Below, one piece after another: positions 11,429 to 25,200 of a stretch of 64,000 nt of DNA (its first letter is position 1; the number at the start of each line of letters is the position of its first letter). The notes under the pieces are model-generated. The model ran no database searches, was not told the origin of the DNA, and saw nothing but the letters and a program-made list of their open reading frames with translations. Origin of the DNA: Drosophila miranda (taxonomy: Eukaryota > Arthropoda > Insecta > Diptera > Drosophilidae); assembly GCF_003369915.1 (NCBI RefSeq), contig NC_046675.1, forward strand, positions 28,086,001 to 28,150,000, in the 5' to 3' direction. Position numbers and translations under genes: made by a program.

Positions 11429-11993
11429 TCAACCAGTGCTGGAAAATTTTTTTTGTATCTGTGTATTGTATCTGTTCGTAATTTTTTATTAATAATATTT
11501 ATTATAATTAAACTGTTAGAGCTGCGCTGACTTGGATTGAGTCAGCCGCCTCCAGCACGTGCGTTAACAAATCTGTGTGTGTTGTGTTCTATTTTCTGGC
11601 GCCCGCATTATGTAGCGTGCACCGTAGCTCTTTTGCGTGGCGGGGTGTGGTTGAAAAGAAGTTGGAAGAATATAAACCAGTGGAAGACTCGGAGAATCGG
11701 CAATAACAATTTTCTCAGTCGATGTGGGCTATAATTTATGCCGAAACTGAGAGCCCAGCTACGTGCTTCGATTAGTGAATGTTAATTTGGCCATTTTGAT
11801 GATGCAAAATTGAAGACAAGACGGCGCTCGCTCTGTTGTGTATGTGTGTGGTGGCCTAAGCACCTGATTATGTGAAAACAACATAAAACATGGTGTTTTC
11901 TTATGTTTGTTACTTATTTACTCCATAGGTTCGACTTTAAAGAGAAATAACAAGTCAGGTGGGTCAGTATAGACCGGCAATGTGCTTTTCGAG

Positions 11994-14900
11994 ATGTCCC
12001 GGCTTGCTGATTACTTTGTAATTGTTGGCTACGACAGCGATAAAGAGAGTAAGTACAGATGTTTAGTAATACAATATATAAAAAGTGACATATTTTCGTT
12101 GCAGAGACTGCCAGCAATGTGTGTGGGCAGCCAATGTGCGGAAAAATTGTTCAACGCTTTCCCGAGAAAGATTGGCCCGACACTCCGTTTATCGACGGCA
12201 TTGAATGGGTGCGTCTTATATTTCCTTCTTTCGTTTTCGTTTCGTTCCACATACAAATACATACAGAAATAGTGATAGTGATACACACTGGTTGCATATT
12301 TTATCTTTTGCAATAGTTCTGCCAGCCCCTGGGATGGAATTTATCGTATGAAAAACAAGAGCCCAAATTTTTCATTTCTGTTCTCACCGACATCGATGCC
12401 AATAAGCATTATTGTGCGTGCCTGAGCTTTCACGAGACGCTGGCCATCACGCAGACCAGAAGCGTCGACGATGAGGATGAGACCATAGGCGGCAGCAGCA
12501 GCAGGCTGCTGGGCGCGGTAGCCTCGCTGGAATCGGGTTCGGCTATCGCTGAAGCGACATCTCAAAATACACACCACAGCGTCATGTATGCCCCAAAGTG
12601 TTTGGTGCTCATATCGCGGCTGGACTGTGCCGAGACCTTCAAAGTAAGGAAAAGACTGAAAGTCTCAACACACAACAGTCTTAACGTTCTTTTCTGTTGT
12701 TGCAGAATTGCCTGGGGACGATGTACACGGTGTACATTGAGAACTTGTCGTATGCCATGGAGACACTGATAGGAAACATCCTTGGGTGCATTCAAGTGCC
12801 GCCCGCGGGAGGTCCGCAAGTCAGGTTCTCGATTGGAGCAGGGGACAAGCAATCGCTTCAGCCGCCGCAAAGTTCCTCGCTGCCCACGACCGGGAGTGGC
12901 GTGCACTTTCTTTTCAAGCAACTTGGCATTAAGAATGTCCTCATACTGCTCTGCGCGGTGATGACCGAAAACAAAATCCTTTTCCTCTCGAAATGCTACT
13001 GGCACTTGACGGAGAGCTGCAAGGCTTTGGTGGCTCTGATGTACCCCTTTCGATACACGCACGTCTACATACCCATTCTGCCGGCACCTCTCACCGAAGT
13101 CCTGTCCACGCCCACGCCCTTCATTATGGGAGTACACAGCTCGCTGCAAACTGAAATTACGGATCTCCTGGATGTTATTGTCGTCGATTTAGATGGCGGT
13201 CTCGTTACCATTCCAGAAGCCCTCACACCCCCAGTGCCCATTCTGCCATCGCCCCTGTGGGAGCAGACGCAGAATCTGCTCAGTATGATACTCTTCCCGA
13301 ACCTGGCGCAGGCGGATCTCGCGTTTCCCGTCCAAGAGCGCCCGGCCGTCTTGGCCAAGACAGATGCGCAGATCGACAAGGAACTTCGTGCCATTTTCAT
13401 GCGACTTTTCGCCCAGCTGCTGCAAGGCTATCGCTCTTGCCTGACCATAATTCGGATCCATCCGAAGACGGTCATCACCTTTCACAAAGCTGGTTTTCTG
13501 GGCGCTCGCGATCTGATCGAGAGCGAGTTCCTGTTTCGCGTCCTGGACAGCATGTTCTTTACGACGTTTGTCAACGAGCGAGGACCCCCTTGGCGTGCCT
13601 CAGATGCGTGGGATGAACTCTACAGCTCAATGAACGAGCTGCTCAAACTGGAAGCTCAGAATCGGAATCTCGTAAGTAGAGGAGCTGGGAGAGGATAGCC
13701 TTGCTAAATCCAACTGGAATATTTCTATTGCAGATAATACCACATATCCAGGAACTGGGACGCACTCTCTTTGATAATGAGAGCTCCTTTGCGCACAGCA
13801 ATTACGCGCAGAAGGTTTTGCGCCCACCGGAGGGAGCCTTTCAGCGTATACATCAGCCCTCTTTTCCGCGCATAAGTGTGGAAAAGGTGGAGTTGATTAT
13901 TCAGGAGGGCATCCGAAAGAATGGCGGGGCACAGCGCTTCCATGTTACGCGAAATCAGCATCGGATCATTCCCATGGGACCAAGGCTGCCCGAGGCTCTA
14001 GATGTGCGTCCAAATGTGCAGAACTCGGCCCGTCGACTGGAGGTTTTGCGCACTTGTGTGTCATATATCTTTGAGAATCGGATCGCAGATGCCAGGAAGC
14101 TGCTGCCCGCTGTTATGCGCACGCTCAAGCATCGAGATGCGAGGTTAATCCTCTGCAGGGAGCTCTTTGGCTACGTGCATGGCAATAAAGCGATCCTGGA
14201 CCATCAGCAGTTCGAGTTGGTGCTGAGATTCATGAACAAGGCGCTGCAGAATTCCTCTGGCGTGGATGAATACACAGTGGCAGCGGCTCTCCTGCCCATG
14301 TCTACCATTTTCTGTCGAAAACTATCCACGGGCGTGGTTCAGTTTGCATATACAGAGATACAGGATCATGGAATATGGAAGAATCTTCAGTTTTGGGAAT
14401 CCACATTCTACCAGGACGTACAGGGCCAGATCAAGGCATTGTATCTGCTTCAGCGGCGCCAGAACGAGCACCACAAGGAAGCCAACTGTGTGCTGGACGA
14501 GGTGCCTCTGGAGGAGCCCACGGCCCTAGAGATTACAGCGGAACAAATGCGAAAGAGCCCCACCATCGAGGAGGATAAAAAGGCGGAGCTGGCCAAGTCC
14601 GAGGAGTCCACTTTGTACAGCCAGGCAATACACTTTGCCAACCGAATGGTCTCCCTGCTGATACCACTCGACGTCAATGTGGACGCAGCCAGCAAGCCGA
14701 AGCCAGCCTTTCGCTTGGAGGAAAATCAGAGTGTTTCCAACAGGTGGGTGTCCCTTACTTAATTGTTTCCATCTCAATAATGCGCTACTGTTGCAGTATT
14801 TTGGGCTCCCACAGTCTGAGCGAACATTCTGACGAAGGATTCGAGGAGAACGATGCCCTGGAAATTGGTGTTACGGTTGGAAAAACAATTTCACGCTTCA

Positions 14901-17900
14901 TTGACTGCGTCTGCACAGAGGGGGGCGTCACATCGGAGCACATACGTAATCTGCACGACATGGTGCCGGGGGTGGTGCACATGCATATAGAATCCCTGGA
15001 GCCAGTTTATTTGGAGGCCAAGCGGCATCCGCATGTCCAGAAGCCCAAGATCCAAACGCCCTGCCTGCTGCCAGGGGAGGAGTTGGTGACCGACCACTTG
15101 CGCTGCTTCCTCATGCCAGATGGCCGCGAGGATGATACGCAGTGCCTCATACCCGCCGAAGGAGCTCTGTTTCTCACCAACTATCGTGTTGTATTCAAAG
15201 GTTCGCCCTGCGATCCCCTCTTCTGCGAGCAGACCATAGTCCGATCCTTTCCCATTTCGTCCCTGCTGAAGGAGAAGAAGATATCAGTGCTTTACCTGGC
15301 CCATCTGGATCAGACGTTGCCGGAGGGCCTGCAGCTGCGCTCCAGTACTTTTCAGCTGCTGAAGGTGGCATTCGATACGGAGGTGACGCCTGAACAGATC
15401 GAACACTTCCGCAAGATATTAAGCAAGGCGCGCCATCCATTCGATGAATTCGAGTACTTTGCCTTTCAGTCGTATGGCACCATGCTCCAAGATGTGGCCC
15501 CACTGAAAACGAAGGAGAAATACTCCACGCTCAAGGGATTCGCTAAGAAAACACTGCTGCGCACGGCCAAAAAGGCTGGATTCAAGCAGAAGCAGCAGAC
15601 CAAGCGTAAGCTTGTGACAGACTACGAGGTGGCCGGTGGAGCAGATGCCTCCGAAACGCAATCGATTGACGATGAGCTGGAGGACGGGGATGAATTCGAG
15701 GCTCAGAATAATGCATTGCCCCGACTGCTGACCACAAAGGACGTGGAACGCATGCGAGAGCGCAGCTATGTGCTGGACTGGAAGCGACTCGGCTTTGATG
15801 CAGAGTCCCAGCGTGGATTCCGCATCAGCAATGTCAATGCCAGCTACTCCACCTGTCGCTCGTACCCAGCCATCATTGTGTCGCCCGTCCAGTGCAGCGA
15901 CACAGCCATTACACACCTGGGGCGCTACTTTAAGGGCCAGCGCATACCCCTGCCCACCTGGCGGCATGAGAACGGAGCACTGCTCATCCGAGGAGCCCAG
16001 CCGAACAGCAAGTCCGTCATTGGAATGCTCAAGAACACCACTGGCGGCAATGCCAATATCCATCACGACGTAACGCACTTCCCCGAGCAGGACAAGTATT
16101 TTTTGGCTCTGATCAATACGATGCCCCAGGTAGCGCCCATGCCCTTGACCCAGTACACGGGCATGAATCTCTCAATGAGCTCCCTGCTTGGACACGGACA
16201 CGGCTCGCCCGGCGATCGTCCATCACTCACTCCGGAGCTCACGCGCAAGCACAAAAACAACCTGGACGTCAGCAATGGCAGCAAGTCCAGTGGGGCAAAC
16301 AAGAGTGGCACAATTAAGGGAAACTCAGCCAACACCTCCGCGAAAGCCTTCTGCAAGATGCGTCTGTATGCTCTGGGTGAGTCGTTAAATCATTGCCCTA
16401 GATGAAGTGAAACTAAGCAAATTGTGACACATTTCTTCTTGTTTTCGCAGGGGAAAAATCGCAGGCCAAATCCAATCTGAACGTCGACTACTGTGCAGAC
16501 TTTATTCCCGTGGATTATCCAGACATCAGGCAATCGCGGCCGGCGTTTAAGAAACTTATACGGGCCTGCATGCCCTCGCATAATACCAACGATGCCGATG
16601 GCCAGAGCTTTGCCAAGATGGTGGAGCAGTCCGAATGGCTGCAGCAAATCTCCTCGCTAATGCAGTTGTCTGGCGCTGTTGTGGACCTCATCGACCTGCA
16701 GGAGAGCAGTGTGATGCTGTCTCTGGAGGATGGCTCCGATGTGACCGCCCAGTTGTCTTCGATAGCACAGCTCTGCCTGGATCCGTACTACCGCAGTCTG
16801 GACGGCTTCCGAGTGCTGGTGGAGAAGGAGTGGCTGGCCTTTGGCCATCGGTTCGCGCATCGCAGTAATCTGAAACCCTCGCACGCCAACACAAACATTG
16901 CCTTTGCCCCGACATTTCTCCAGTTCCTGGATGTGGTCCATCAGCTGCAGCGGCAGTTTCCAATGGCATTTGAGTTCAATGATTTCTACCTGAGATTCCT
17001 GGCATATCATGTGGTGTCGTGTCGCTTTCGCACGTTTCTGTTCGACTGCGAACTGGAGCGTTCGGACTCGGGGATTGCCGCCATGGAGGACAAGCGAGGA
17101 TCGCTCAACGCAAAGAATATATTCGGCGTGAGTGGCGTCGCGTCGAATGGCTCAGATGACGAGTGCAGTGTGTATCCCCTCGACATACGAAGCTCACGAA
17201 CCCCCACGCAGCTGAACCGCATCGGCCACTCCATCTTCGACTACATCGAGAGGCAGCACAACAAGACGCCCATTTTCTACAATTTCCTCTACTCTCCCGA
17301 CAAGGACATGGTGCTGCGTCCGCAAAACAATGTGGCTGCTCTAGACCTGTGGAGCTACTACACCAACGAGGAACTGGCCCAGGGACCACCCTATGATCTG
17401 GAGGTCACCACCGTGGATGATGAAATCGATCTGTCCGAAATGAGGGGCAAGCGTACGGTTATTACTGCCGGCTACGACAACATGGAGAAGTGCAATCCCA
17501 ATGCCTATGTGTGCCTGCTGAGCGAGGTCAAGCAAGCGGAGACGGAGCGTGGACACTTGCCGCAAAAGTGGTTACAGGTCTGGAACAGCCTGGTGGTTCC
17601 GAAAATAGAGCCAATACCCCACAACGCGTCGCTCGGCAGCTTGTTTGTCCAGGCGCATCAGCACAAGCGGTCTACGCTGGAAATCATAATGAAGGGTCGA
17701 CTGGCGGGCTATCAAGATAACTACTTCCATCCGCACCGCTTCGAGAAGCATCCATACACGACGCCCACAAACTGCAATCACTGCACAAAGCTGCTTTGGG
17801 GCCCGGTTGGATATCGCTGCATGGATTGTGGTAATTCCTATCATGAAAAGTGCACGGAACTCTCGATGAAGAATTGCACAAAGTACAAGGCCATCGACGG

Positions 17901-18541
17901 GGCTGTCGGAGCCCCGAATGTCAATATGTCTCAGGGTGACACGGCCAGCATTGCCTCAAGTGCTGCCACCACTGCGAGGACATCCAGTCATCACTTTTAC
18001 AATCAATTTAGTAGCAACGTGGCTGAAAATCGCACTCACGAGGGGTGAGTTCTGTAAAATGATCTTTAATCTTGATTTTGTTTGTAATATGTTATCCGAT
18101 CTTATCTCTTTAGCCATCTCTACAAACGTGGTGCATTGCTCAAGGGATGGAAGCAGCGCTGGTTTGTCCTTGACTCGATTAAACATCAACTGCGCTACTA
18201 CGACACGTCAGAGGATACCGCTCCAAAGGGAATTATTGGTAAATGGGGAACAAAATGTAATATTTATTGTTTGCTTGGATATATATTGGATATTTTCCAT
18301 TGTAGAATTGGCTGAGGTGCAGTCGGTGACTGCCGCACAACCCGCACAAATTGGCGCAAAGGGCGTGGACGAAAAGGGATTCTTCGATGTAACATTCGTA
18401 CTATATATCATCTATAAAAACTTGTATTAACCCTCACTCCCTTTTCAGTTGAAAACATCGAAGCGCACCTACAATTTCTATGCGGTCAATGCAAATCTGG
18501 CACAGGAATGGATAGAAAAGTTGCAGGCATGCCTTCAATAA
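11994..18541 (+). CDS. Sbf: SET-binding factor / MTMR5-13 pseudophosphatase (Sbf)
   Basis: Exons: 11994-12048, 12105-12208, 12317-12643, 12706-13671, 13734-14743, 14797-16376, 16451-18044, 18114-18238, 18306-18388 and 18449-18541; about 1978 residues, the size of human MTMR5/MTMR13. Domains in order: tripartite DENN (about 1-470; [12 protein letters not shown], then the core near 226-300), SBF2 helical region (about 580-720), GRAM (about 910-1010), myotubularin-like region (about 1147-1560), C1 zinc finger (about 1777-1826; [14 protein letters not shown]) and C-terminal PH (about 1880-1978; [11 protein letters not shown]). The phosphatase loop reads SLEDGSDVT where active enzymes have HCSDGWDRT, so both catalytic Cys and Arg are lost (near residue 1439). 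Family knowledge: a Rab GEF and scaffold for active myotubularin on endosomes, linking phosphoinositide turnover to Rab21 in flies. The ATG at 11994 is chosen because [14 protein letters not shown] is the conserved family start. Confidence 0.96.
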
Positions 18542-18542
18542 A
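18537..18542 (+). terminator. AATAAA overlapping the Sbf stop codon
   Basis: The stop TAA (18539-18541) is embedded in AATAAA, followed by an A-run. If used, it would yield an mRNA with almost no 3' UTR. The intergenic stretch to 19287 has no gene, and longer 3' ends there are also possible. Confidence 0.4.
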
Positions 18543-19287
18543 AAAAAGAGACGAAAGAAAGGCAATGTGGATGCTGGTGCCATCTTTGTGTGGATTTCCG
18601 TTCTATTGTGTGCCGAAACTTTTGTTTTGTTATAGGATAATCCAGTTCGTGTGCGTCGTAATCAATTTCCTTACTTTGGCTCTGTGTAGTGTATCATATC
18701 ATAACGAAACATATGTTGCATACCTTAGCATTTCCTTCGTTCATATACATCAAACACAAATATTGTTAGCGGAGCAACAAGATCTATAACTTATGCGAAA
18801 TGTAAATGTGTGAAGAACCTATAAAGTTATGTGATTATACAAAAAACAATATAACAATGATAAATCATAAAAAGGGAAAAACGCCAGCTCAACAACAATT
18901 TTTATATACATTTTTGATATATATATATATATATAGCCAGCTAAAGCTACATATGTGCATAAATATAAATCTATATATAGTAAAATTACCAAAGAATATT
19001 CCACCTTTGTTGCGCAATTGAAATGAGTTGAAATTTCAGAATTGCTTCCATTAAATTAAACCTAAACTAAACCTAAACCTATGTATGTATGATTAAACGC
19101 TTTGCTTTATTTATTACCATATACATATAGTAAATCAATATATAATACATATTTTTAATGCAATTATTTGTGGCCTAAAAACGATATAATATACATTTTT
19201 AAACAAATGCGCTTGGTATTTGATTGGTATTTATTATCGCTTCGAAGTGTTTGCAGTGTATATCGTCTCTTCCTTCATCAACATTCA
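18542..19287. other. Convergent 3' region between Sbf and the chloride channel
   Basis: A/T-rich sequence with a (TA)n run near 18917-18935. On the minus strand AATAAA occurs at 19106-19111 and 19110-19115, about 170 nt past the channel stop, a good poly(A) signal for that gene. The two transcripts converge here and could overlap. Confidence 0.6.
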
Positions 19288-21005
19288 TCAAAGGAACGTT
19301 GTCCAGTAGACAATGTTGAGTATGAAGAACGAGAATGGGAAGAAAAAGCGCGAGAATTTATCTATATAAATGGCTGTAGCATGGCCATGGCAGAAAGTGT
19401 CGTATTGAGGCTCAATGATCGATTCACGATGGTGATGCTGTAAAGCATTAGCTAGAACCCATTGTATATCTACCGTAGTATAACAACAACTCACCTTTAG
19501 ATCGTCCATATCAGTTATATTCTCATCCGAATAGCCTTTCATGGCCTTGGTGGCCACGGGGCCCATGAAGTTGTTCACAACAGCGAACTCCATCAGGGAT
19601 AGAAAGACAAACACTGAGCACGATGACATCCAGACGTCTATCGCCTTGACATACGACACGGGCGGCAGCGACTGTTGGGACTGGGTGTTCTGAGTGGCCA
19701 GTGTGAGCAAGGATGTTACGCCGAGGGTGACTCGAGCCGGTATGGCTTCCGGTTTAATCCAAAAGGATATCCACGACATGACCACAATTAAAGCAGACGG
19801 AATATATGTATGAAATAAATGGTAGCCCAAACGTCGTCTCAAATTGAACACAATGGCTAGGCAGGTGAAGTTGCCTGAAAGGAATGGAATATAAATACCT
19901 TTGATATAATTGAATTAGTTCCAGGGCCTTACCGGTTGAGTATTCTATAGTGCAATCCGTCGTATAGTTGTTGGAAATGTCCAATTGTGGCAGCTCTATC
20001 TCCGCATTGACCACAAGTGGGTCGGTCATATTCCAAATAAAGACCAAGTCCTCCACTGTATGGGATACTGTAATTCGAAACTCATTTTGAATTATCTAAA
20101 ACAAAACCCTCGTATGTGCACAAATAGATTTGAATAAAAGGCGAGAAAAGGGCAAAGGTCAGAGCATACATACAATACAGAGCAACAAAGGAGTTATTCT
20201 AGATATTGCCACTTACAACTCTCAATCATCATGGAACAGATTTGTGTGTCATGCGGATAGGATTCGAATTTCATGGCACAGGACAGAACCAGCGTTAGCT
20301 TCGACATGTAGAGCAGCGTTTTGTCATGATATAACCAAAGATAGTGATTCGGTATGCTCATCTCGTGGAAAGTGACCTTTTTCGCATTCTTAAAAAAGCA
20401 ATCGGGACGCCAAATACTGTGCAGCCAATCCACATCCAGGATACGATACTGTTCGCTCATGTTCTCGGGTAATCTTAGTCGAGGATCGCGCCAGCTTTGT
20501 GCAAGAAATATGTCCGTCACGTAGGTCTACAGAAATCAGAAATCCGAAATCAATGACAAAAAAAGAGACAGGTCAACACATACCATGGATTCCTCATTAA
20601 TTGAATCTAGGGAGAGTACGGTTACATGGAAGTAAACGACTGTTGGCTGACCCAAAAGCTTGGGGGCACGATTCTTATCGTATGTTTTCGAAGGTATTGG
20701 CAATATGTCGGGCAGCGATAGACTCGATTCGTAATGGGAAACCAGCTCGGCGCTCTCCGTATTGTTTCTACAAGGAGATTAAAATGAGCTTATATGCTGC
20801 ACACAACACAGACAACCTTGTAGAGAACTTTTGATGAAAATGGTTGGCCATCCATTTCATTCCATTAGGCTGGGTGTGGTACGAGTATTTACCTGAAACC
20901 ATGAACACAATTGCACAGCAAAATCGATTTCTCGACTATATGCAGAATGATTGCGACTGCAATCAGGCATTTGTATTTTCTCAATTGATTACTAATTTTT
21001 TGCAT
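19288..21005 (-). CDS. CG6927: Cys-loop ligand-gated chloride channel subunit (CG6927-like)
   Basis: Minus-strand exons in order: 21005-20893, 20767-20584, 20526-20217, 20067-19933, 19874-19495 and 19437-19288; about 423 residues, all junctions in phase. The first exon encodes a signal peptide (CLIAVAIILHIVEKSILL). The extracellular domain has the Cys loop with 13 residues between cysteines (CAMKFESYPHDTQIC), then the EDLVFIW strand and a second cysteine pair (DCTIEY...NFTC) as in glycine/histamine/pH-gated channels. Four membrane segments follow. TM2 is preceded by PAR (PARVTLGVTSLLTLATQ), the anion-selectivity signature. TM4 ends the protein (FFFPFSFFILNIVYW). The ligand cannot be read from the sequence. 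The symbol rests on my memory of synteny with CG6927; the family call is secure. Confidence 0.9.
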
Positions 21006-21308
21006 TATGAACACACAACTTAACTTTGAATTTTAATAGTAGGTAATACGAGTATGTAGTGCAGTGTTTTGCGACACATTGCTCTGCAGTCCATGTCATT
21101 TTTCGAATTTTCCGAATTTATTAAAATAAACCTGATCGCATTATGCAATAAATGCTGGGAATTTCTTTGGTTTATGGTTCTTTTGTAGCAAAACAGAGTT
21201 ATTTACACGAATGCGAGGCGGGGCGGCACTGCAAAAGTGTGATAAATTAATTTCTAAGGTTTCATTCGCATTCCTCACACACTACTTTTCAAATTGACAA
21301 CTGACCCC

Positions 21309-21790
21309 GGTCTGCGACATCAGGCAGAACAATTATGCGTAACGGGCGACAGACATTCGACAGGGGATTTCATTTAAATATGCAAAAAGTATTAACCGAT
21401 ATGTATATACATATATTTACATATCATGTAAAGCAAGAGAAAAGTTTAAGTTGTACGAATTTTGAAAATCAAACGAGCCGCCAACTGGCGCTGCCACCTT
21501 GTAAGATTTCATGTTTGCCGTTATTCCACATCCCCGCTAACCAGGGCTGCAAGCCATCTCTGGTCTGCCACAGCAGGCAGAGCAATTATGCAAAAAAGAT
21601 TTAACCGATATGTATATATATATATATCATGCAAGGCAAGAGAAAAGTTTAAGTTGCACGAAATTGCGCCCTGTGAAAGAATGAAAATCAAATGAGTCGT
21701 CAACTGGCGCTGCCACCTTGTAAGATTTCATGTTTGCCGTTATCCGACATCCCGACAGCCCTAACCAGGGCTGCAATACCAGCGATGGCT
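21309..21790. repeat. Imperfect ~220-bp direct repeat
   Basis: Blocks such as GCAAGAGAAAAGTTTAAGTT (21433 and 21636), CAACTGGCGCTGCCACCTTG (21482 and 21701) and CTAACCAGGGCTGCAA occur twice in the same order, with spacing of 203-253 bp. The copies differ by small indels and by (TA)n length. It lies upstream of both the chloride channel and the PH gene, which are divergent here; no coding potential is seen in 21006-22257. Confidence 0.8.
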
Positions 21791-22257
21791 TGCAGCCCTA
21801 ACACTAACAGCTGTTTCAAGCGACGTCCCAAAATATTGATTTTTGAAATTTTTAAATGTAACAAATGTACGAAATGGGGCGAAGCTAGAAATTAATAACC
21901 AATACTACCTGCATTAAAATTCAAGACACGCTTCGAAAAAGCTTGGGAGAGATGAACAAATGTGAAGGTAAGTGGCTAAATCTGCACGCAAATATTTCCC
22001 CGTGTCGGGTCGTTTCGGGTGGAGAGGTGGGAGGTGACTTCATCTCCTTTGTTGTCCGCCTCTGCTGCGGCGCATTGTGCAACTTGTGGATATTGATTAA
22101 TTGCAAGAAAGTAAAGATACATACCGTTTTAAATTTCGTTGAAGGTGGAATTGAAAATTAGAACAACAGCCAGACATTTCCAAGAGGTGCGGTGCATGTG
22201 AAAATTGTTACCATCTGAATCGGACTCGGACGCGACCTTAAATACCACCACACCACA

Positions 22258-25200
22258 ATGGATATAATGATGGATTCACCCAAAGCCAACAACAACATGA
22301 ATAAAGTGTCTCCCGTTGACAAGATGAGCTCCAGCATCAACAGCACCCTGGAGGACACAACACCCAGTGATTCAGGGGTGCAGTTGCTCGACTCCGAGAA
22401 CAGCGATGTGATGCTGGAGTCCATGTGCTCCTATGAGGAGAACTCGAGACCGCTGAAAGTCCCTTCCCCCCAGCTACCTTCCATAGACCCCAACTCCAAT
22501 GTGGCACCGGCTGAGTCCATGATAACTAGTGATTGTTCGACCTTTGACACCACTGAGAAAATTGTGTACAGGCGAAAGGTGCACAAGACTTCGTCCGCAT
22601 CTAAAGCCCCGAAAAAGCGAGTGTCCTTTCACGAGGATATTCTGAAGAACACTCGCACCGACAACATTCACATAGAGCATGGCTTTATAACGTACAAAAA
22701 CGGCCGCAAGCTGGCCTTTGCAAACTCGGCGGGTGTGGCAGGTGCCCCCGGCCGGTATTCCTGGTGCCCGGAGCGAGAGCGTTTCGAGGGACCCAATGAG
22801 ATCTCTGCAGCTGGCAGAGATTATGATGATGGCGATGGTGAAGATGCAATGTCCGGCGGTGGTGGAGGTGGTCGCAGACGACATTTGGTGTACAGAAATG
22901 CCTGTTCGGATGTGCTGGACTACGTGAACACGGACATGTTCGATACGAATGAGCCCGTTGGCCTGCAGTACGACTCATCGGGTGTCTTCGAATATACCCC
23001 GTCTGGGCAGAAACAGCTGCAGCAGGCAGAGCCTGTCCTATACAATTGCGTTTGCAGCAGCTCCAACTCCAGCCTGGATTCGGACGAACAGGACAAGAAC
23101 TCCAATGCCAATCGAAAACAATACGAGCAGGCCAAGAGCAGCTCCTGCGATTGCATCGGCATGAGTAATGCAAACAACAATTTGATTGGTAAGACAAAAG
23201 ACGAGAGAAGATCCCCTTCCAGATAACTTAAGATTCATACTCACTCGTATTTGTAATCTCTATCGAACAGGTGACAACTGCTACTACTCGGAGCCCAACA
23301 TTGGCGATGCCGATGGTGGTCCCACAATGAAATCAGTTTGGAACAAGGAGAAAAAGCCAAAATCCAGCTGCCTTAAAAAAACCAAACGTCAGACAAACAT
23401 TATTCTGGAACAAGATCTCAATGGCCGCGTCAAGACCTTTAATGTCCACGACATTAAGCATCAACTAATCGACAACAGCAGCAAAATGATATTCGGCTCC
23501 TTGAAAAGTATATTCACGATGCCCTTGCCGGAACGCGGTGTGCCCGAGGGGTCAGAGGACCTACAGGCGGTGGTGGAGTGCGTCCCAGAACTGGAGAACA
23601 CGCTGGAAGCCAAAACAAATCGTGCAATCGTGGAGTCGCCCACGCTCAAAGCCAAGCCATTCCTGAGCAAAAGTCTCGATGGTAATAAACAAGCACAGTC
23701 GGTTAAGAAATTTGTGCACAACGTAGATGAGCAGCTTCGGCATAAGAATGACGATAGCTCCATCGAAGCCTCGCCCACAGAGACAAGACCATCTTTACAA
23801 CGTCAGGAGGAGTTCGATAAGGAAACAGTCATAGCAGCCATAAGCAGCATTCCGAATGAATTCCGCAGCAAATTTATTATCAACTGCGAAAGCACTGTCT
23901 TCGAGCACACTGGCGTGTCCTACGAGACTGGGGCTGGGCAGCCGCAGCCAGACTTCTCCAACACAGCTCCACGCCACTCCAGCGTAGCCAGTTTGCTGGA
24001 GCAAAACACACCCATAGCCAAGCCAGCAGCTAATCAGATCAAGAAGTCGTTCATGGATGCACCCATAGCTAAGACGTTTAGTAATTTCTTTCGCAGCCTG
24101 AAGGAAAGCACAAGTGCTGTCGGAACTCCAGTTGAAAGGCCAGAGGAAAATGCAGCCCCAGGCCCAGCCCCAGCACTAGCTCCAACTCCTGATGATTGTA
24201 CTAGTAAGAAATAAATTAAATCCAAACCAATTTTGTAATCTCATCTAATGTTGAATGTAATTAACAGCTCTAAAAATGTCTAAGCCACAACAACAAGCTC
24301 CCTCCAGCTGTAAGATGTACAGAAATCACTCTTCATCCACCATATCGGAACCTACAAGTTCCACCAACAACAGCAGCAGCCACCACCAAATATCCAACCA
24401 GCAACCGAATAATACAGATCGCCATTCACGTCATCTGGCCTCTCCTCTAAAGAAACATGGCCAGCCAATGCTGCCGACTCGATACTACGACCAGCAGCAG
24501 CTCCACAGTCGTAGCCTTCACAGCCCCAACAGCTATCTGGCAGCTCGCGGCGGCCCTGGCGGAAGTGGACGCGACTCAAAAAGCACCATTCTGAGCGAGG
24601 AATACGATGATATACTTACCATAACCACCACAGATACGACAAACGACAAGCGTTCCATGGACAGTGATCTGGTGATCGTTGACTACACCGATGTGGACTA
24701 TGCTCATCTTCTGAAACCTCCAGCCCCCGCAGCCAAGACCTCATTAATCAATCGATTCCTTCGAAATGTCACCCAGAAGAAAATACTAGAAACCTCCATA
24801 CGAAAGAACAATTTCTTTGCGGATAAACTGCGGAGCGAACAGAGGCTTTATGTCAAGGGGGCGCGACCCAAGAACTATGAGCTAATAGATGACCTAAATG
24901 CGGAGATCGCAATGGAAATTGAAATGTGTGGAACGAATTCCCCGCGCCGTGAGCTGGCTGTGAGCCTGGACACGGATACGCCAGAGAGTGTATCCAGCTT
25001 TGAGCTTGGCATCGGGGAAATATCGATTGACTTGTTTCATGGAAGAAGTCTGCTTAATTTAAAAGATTCCAATGAGCAGCTTTTGAAGGTATTCAAGCTC
25101 TATACGGGCTACAGCAGCGAGGGTGTTATGACCCCAGTGTTGGTTTTGCTGACGGACAGGACACTGTATGTGGCAGATCTGGCAGATCAGGTTCGTCTCT

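Noticed and set aside
12562..13149. 195-codon minus-strand frame
   Set aside because: Shadow of the conserved DENN exon of Sbf; the sense frame has clear family motifs.
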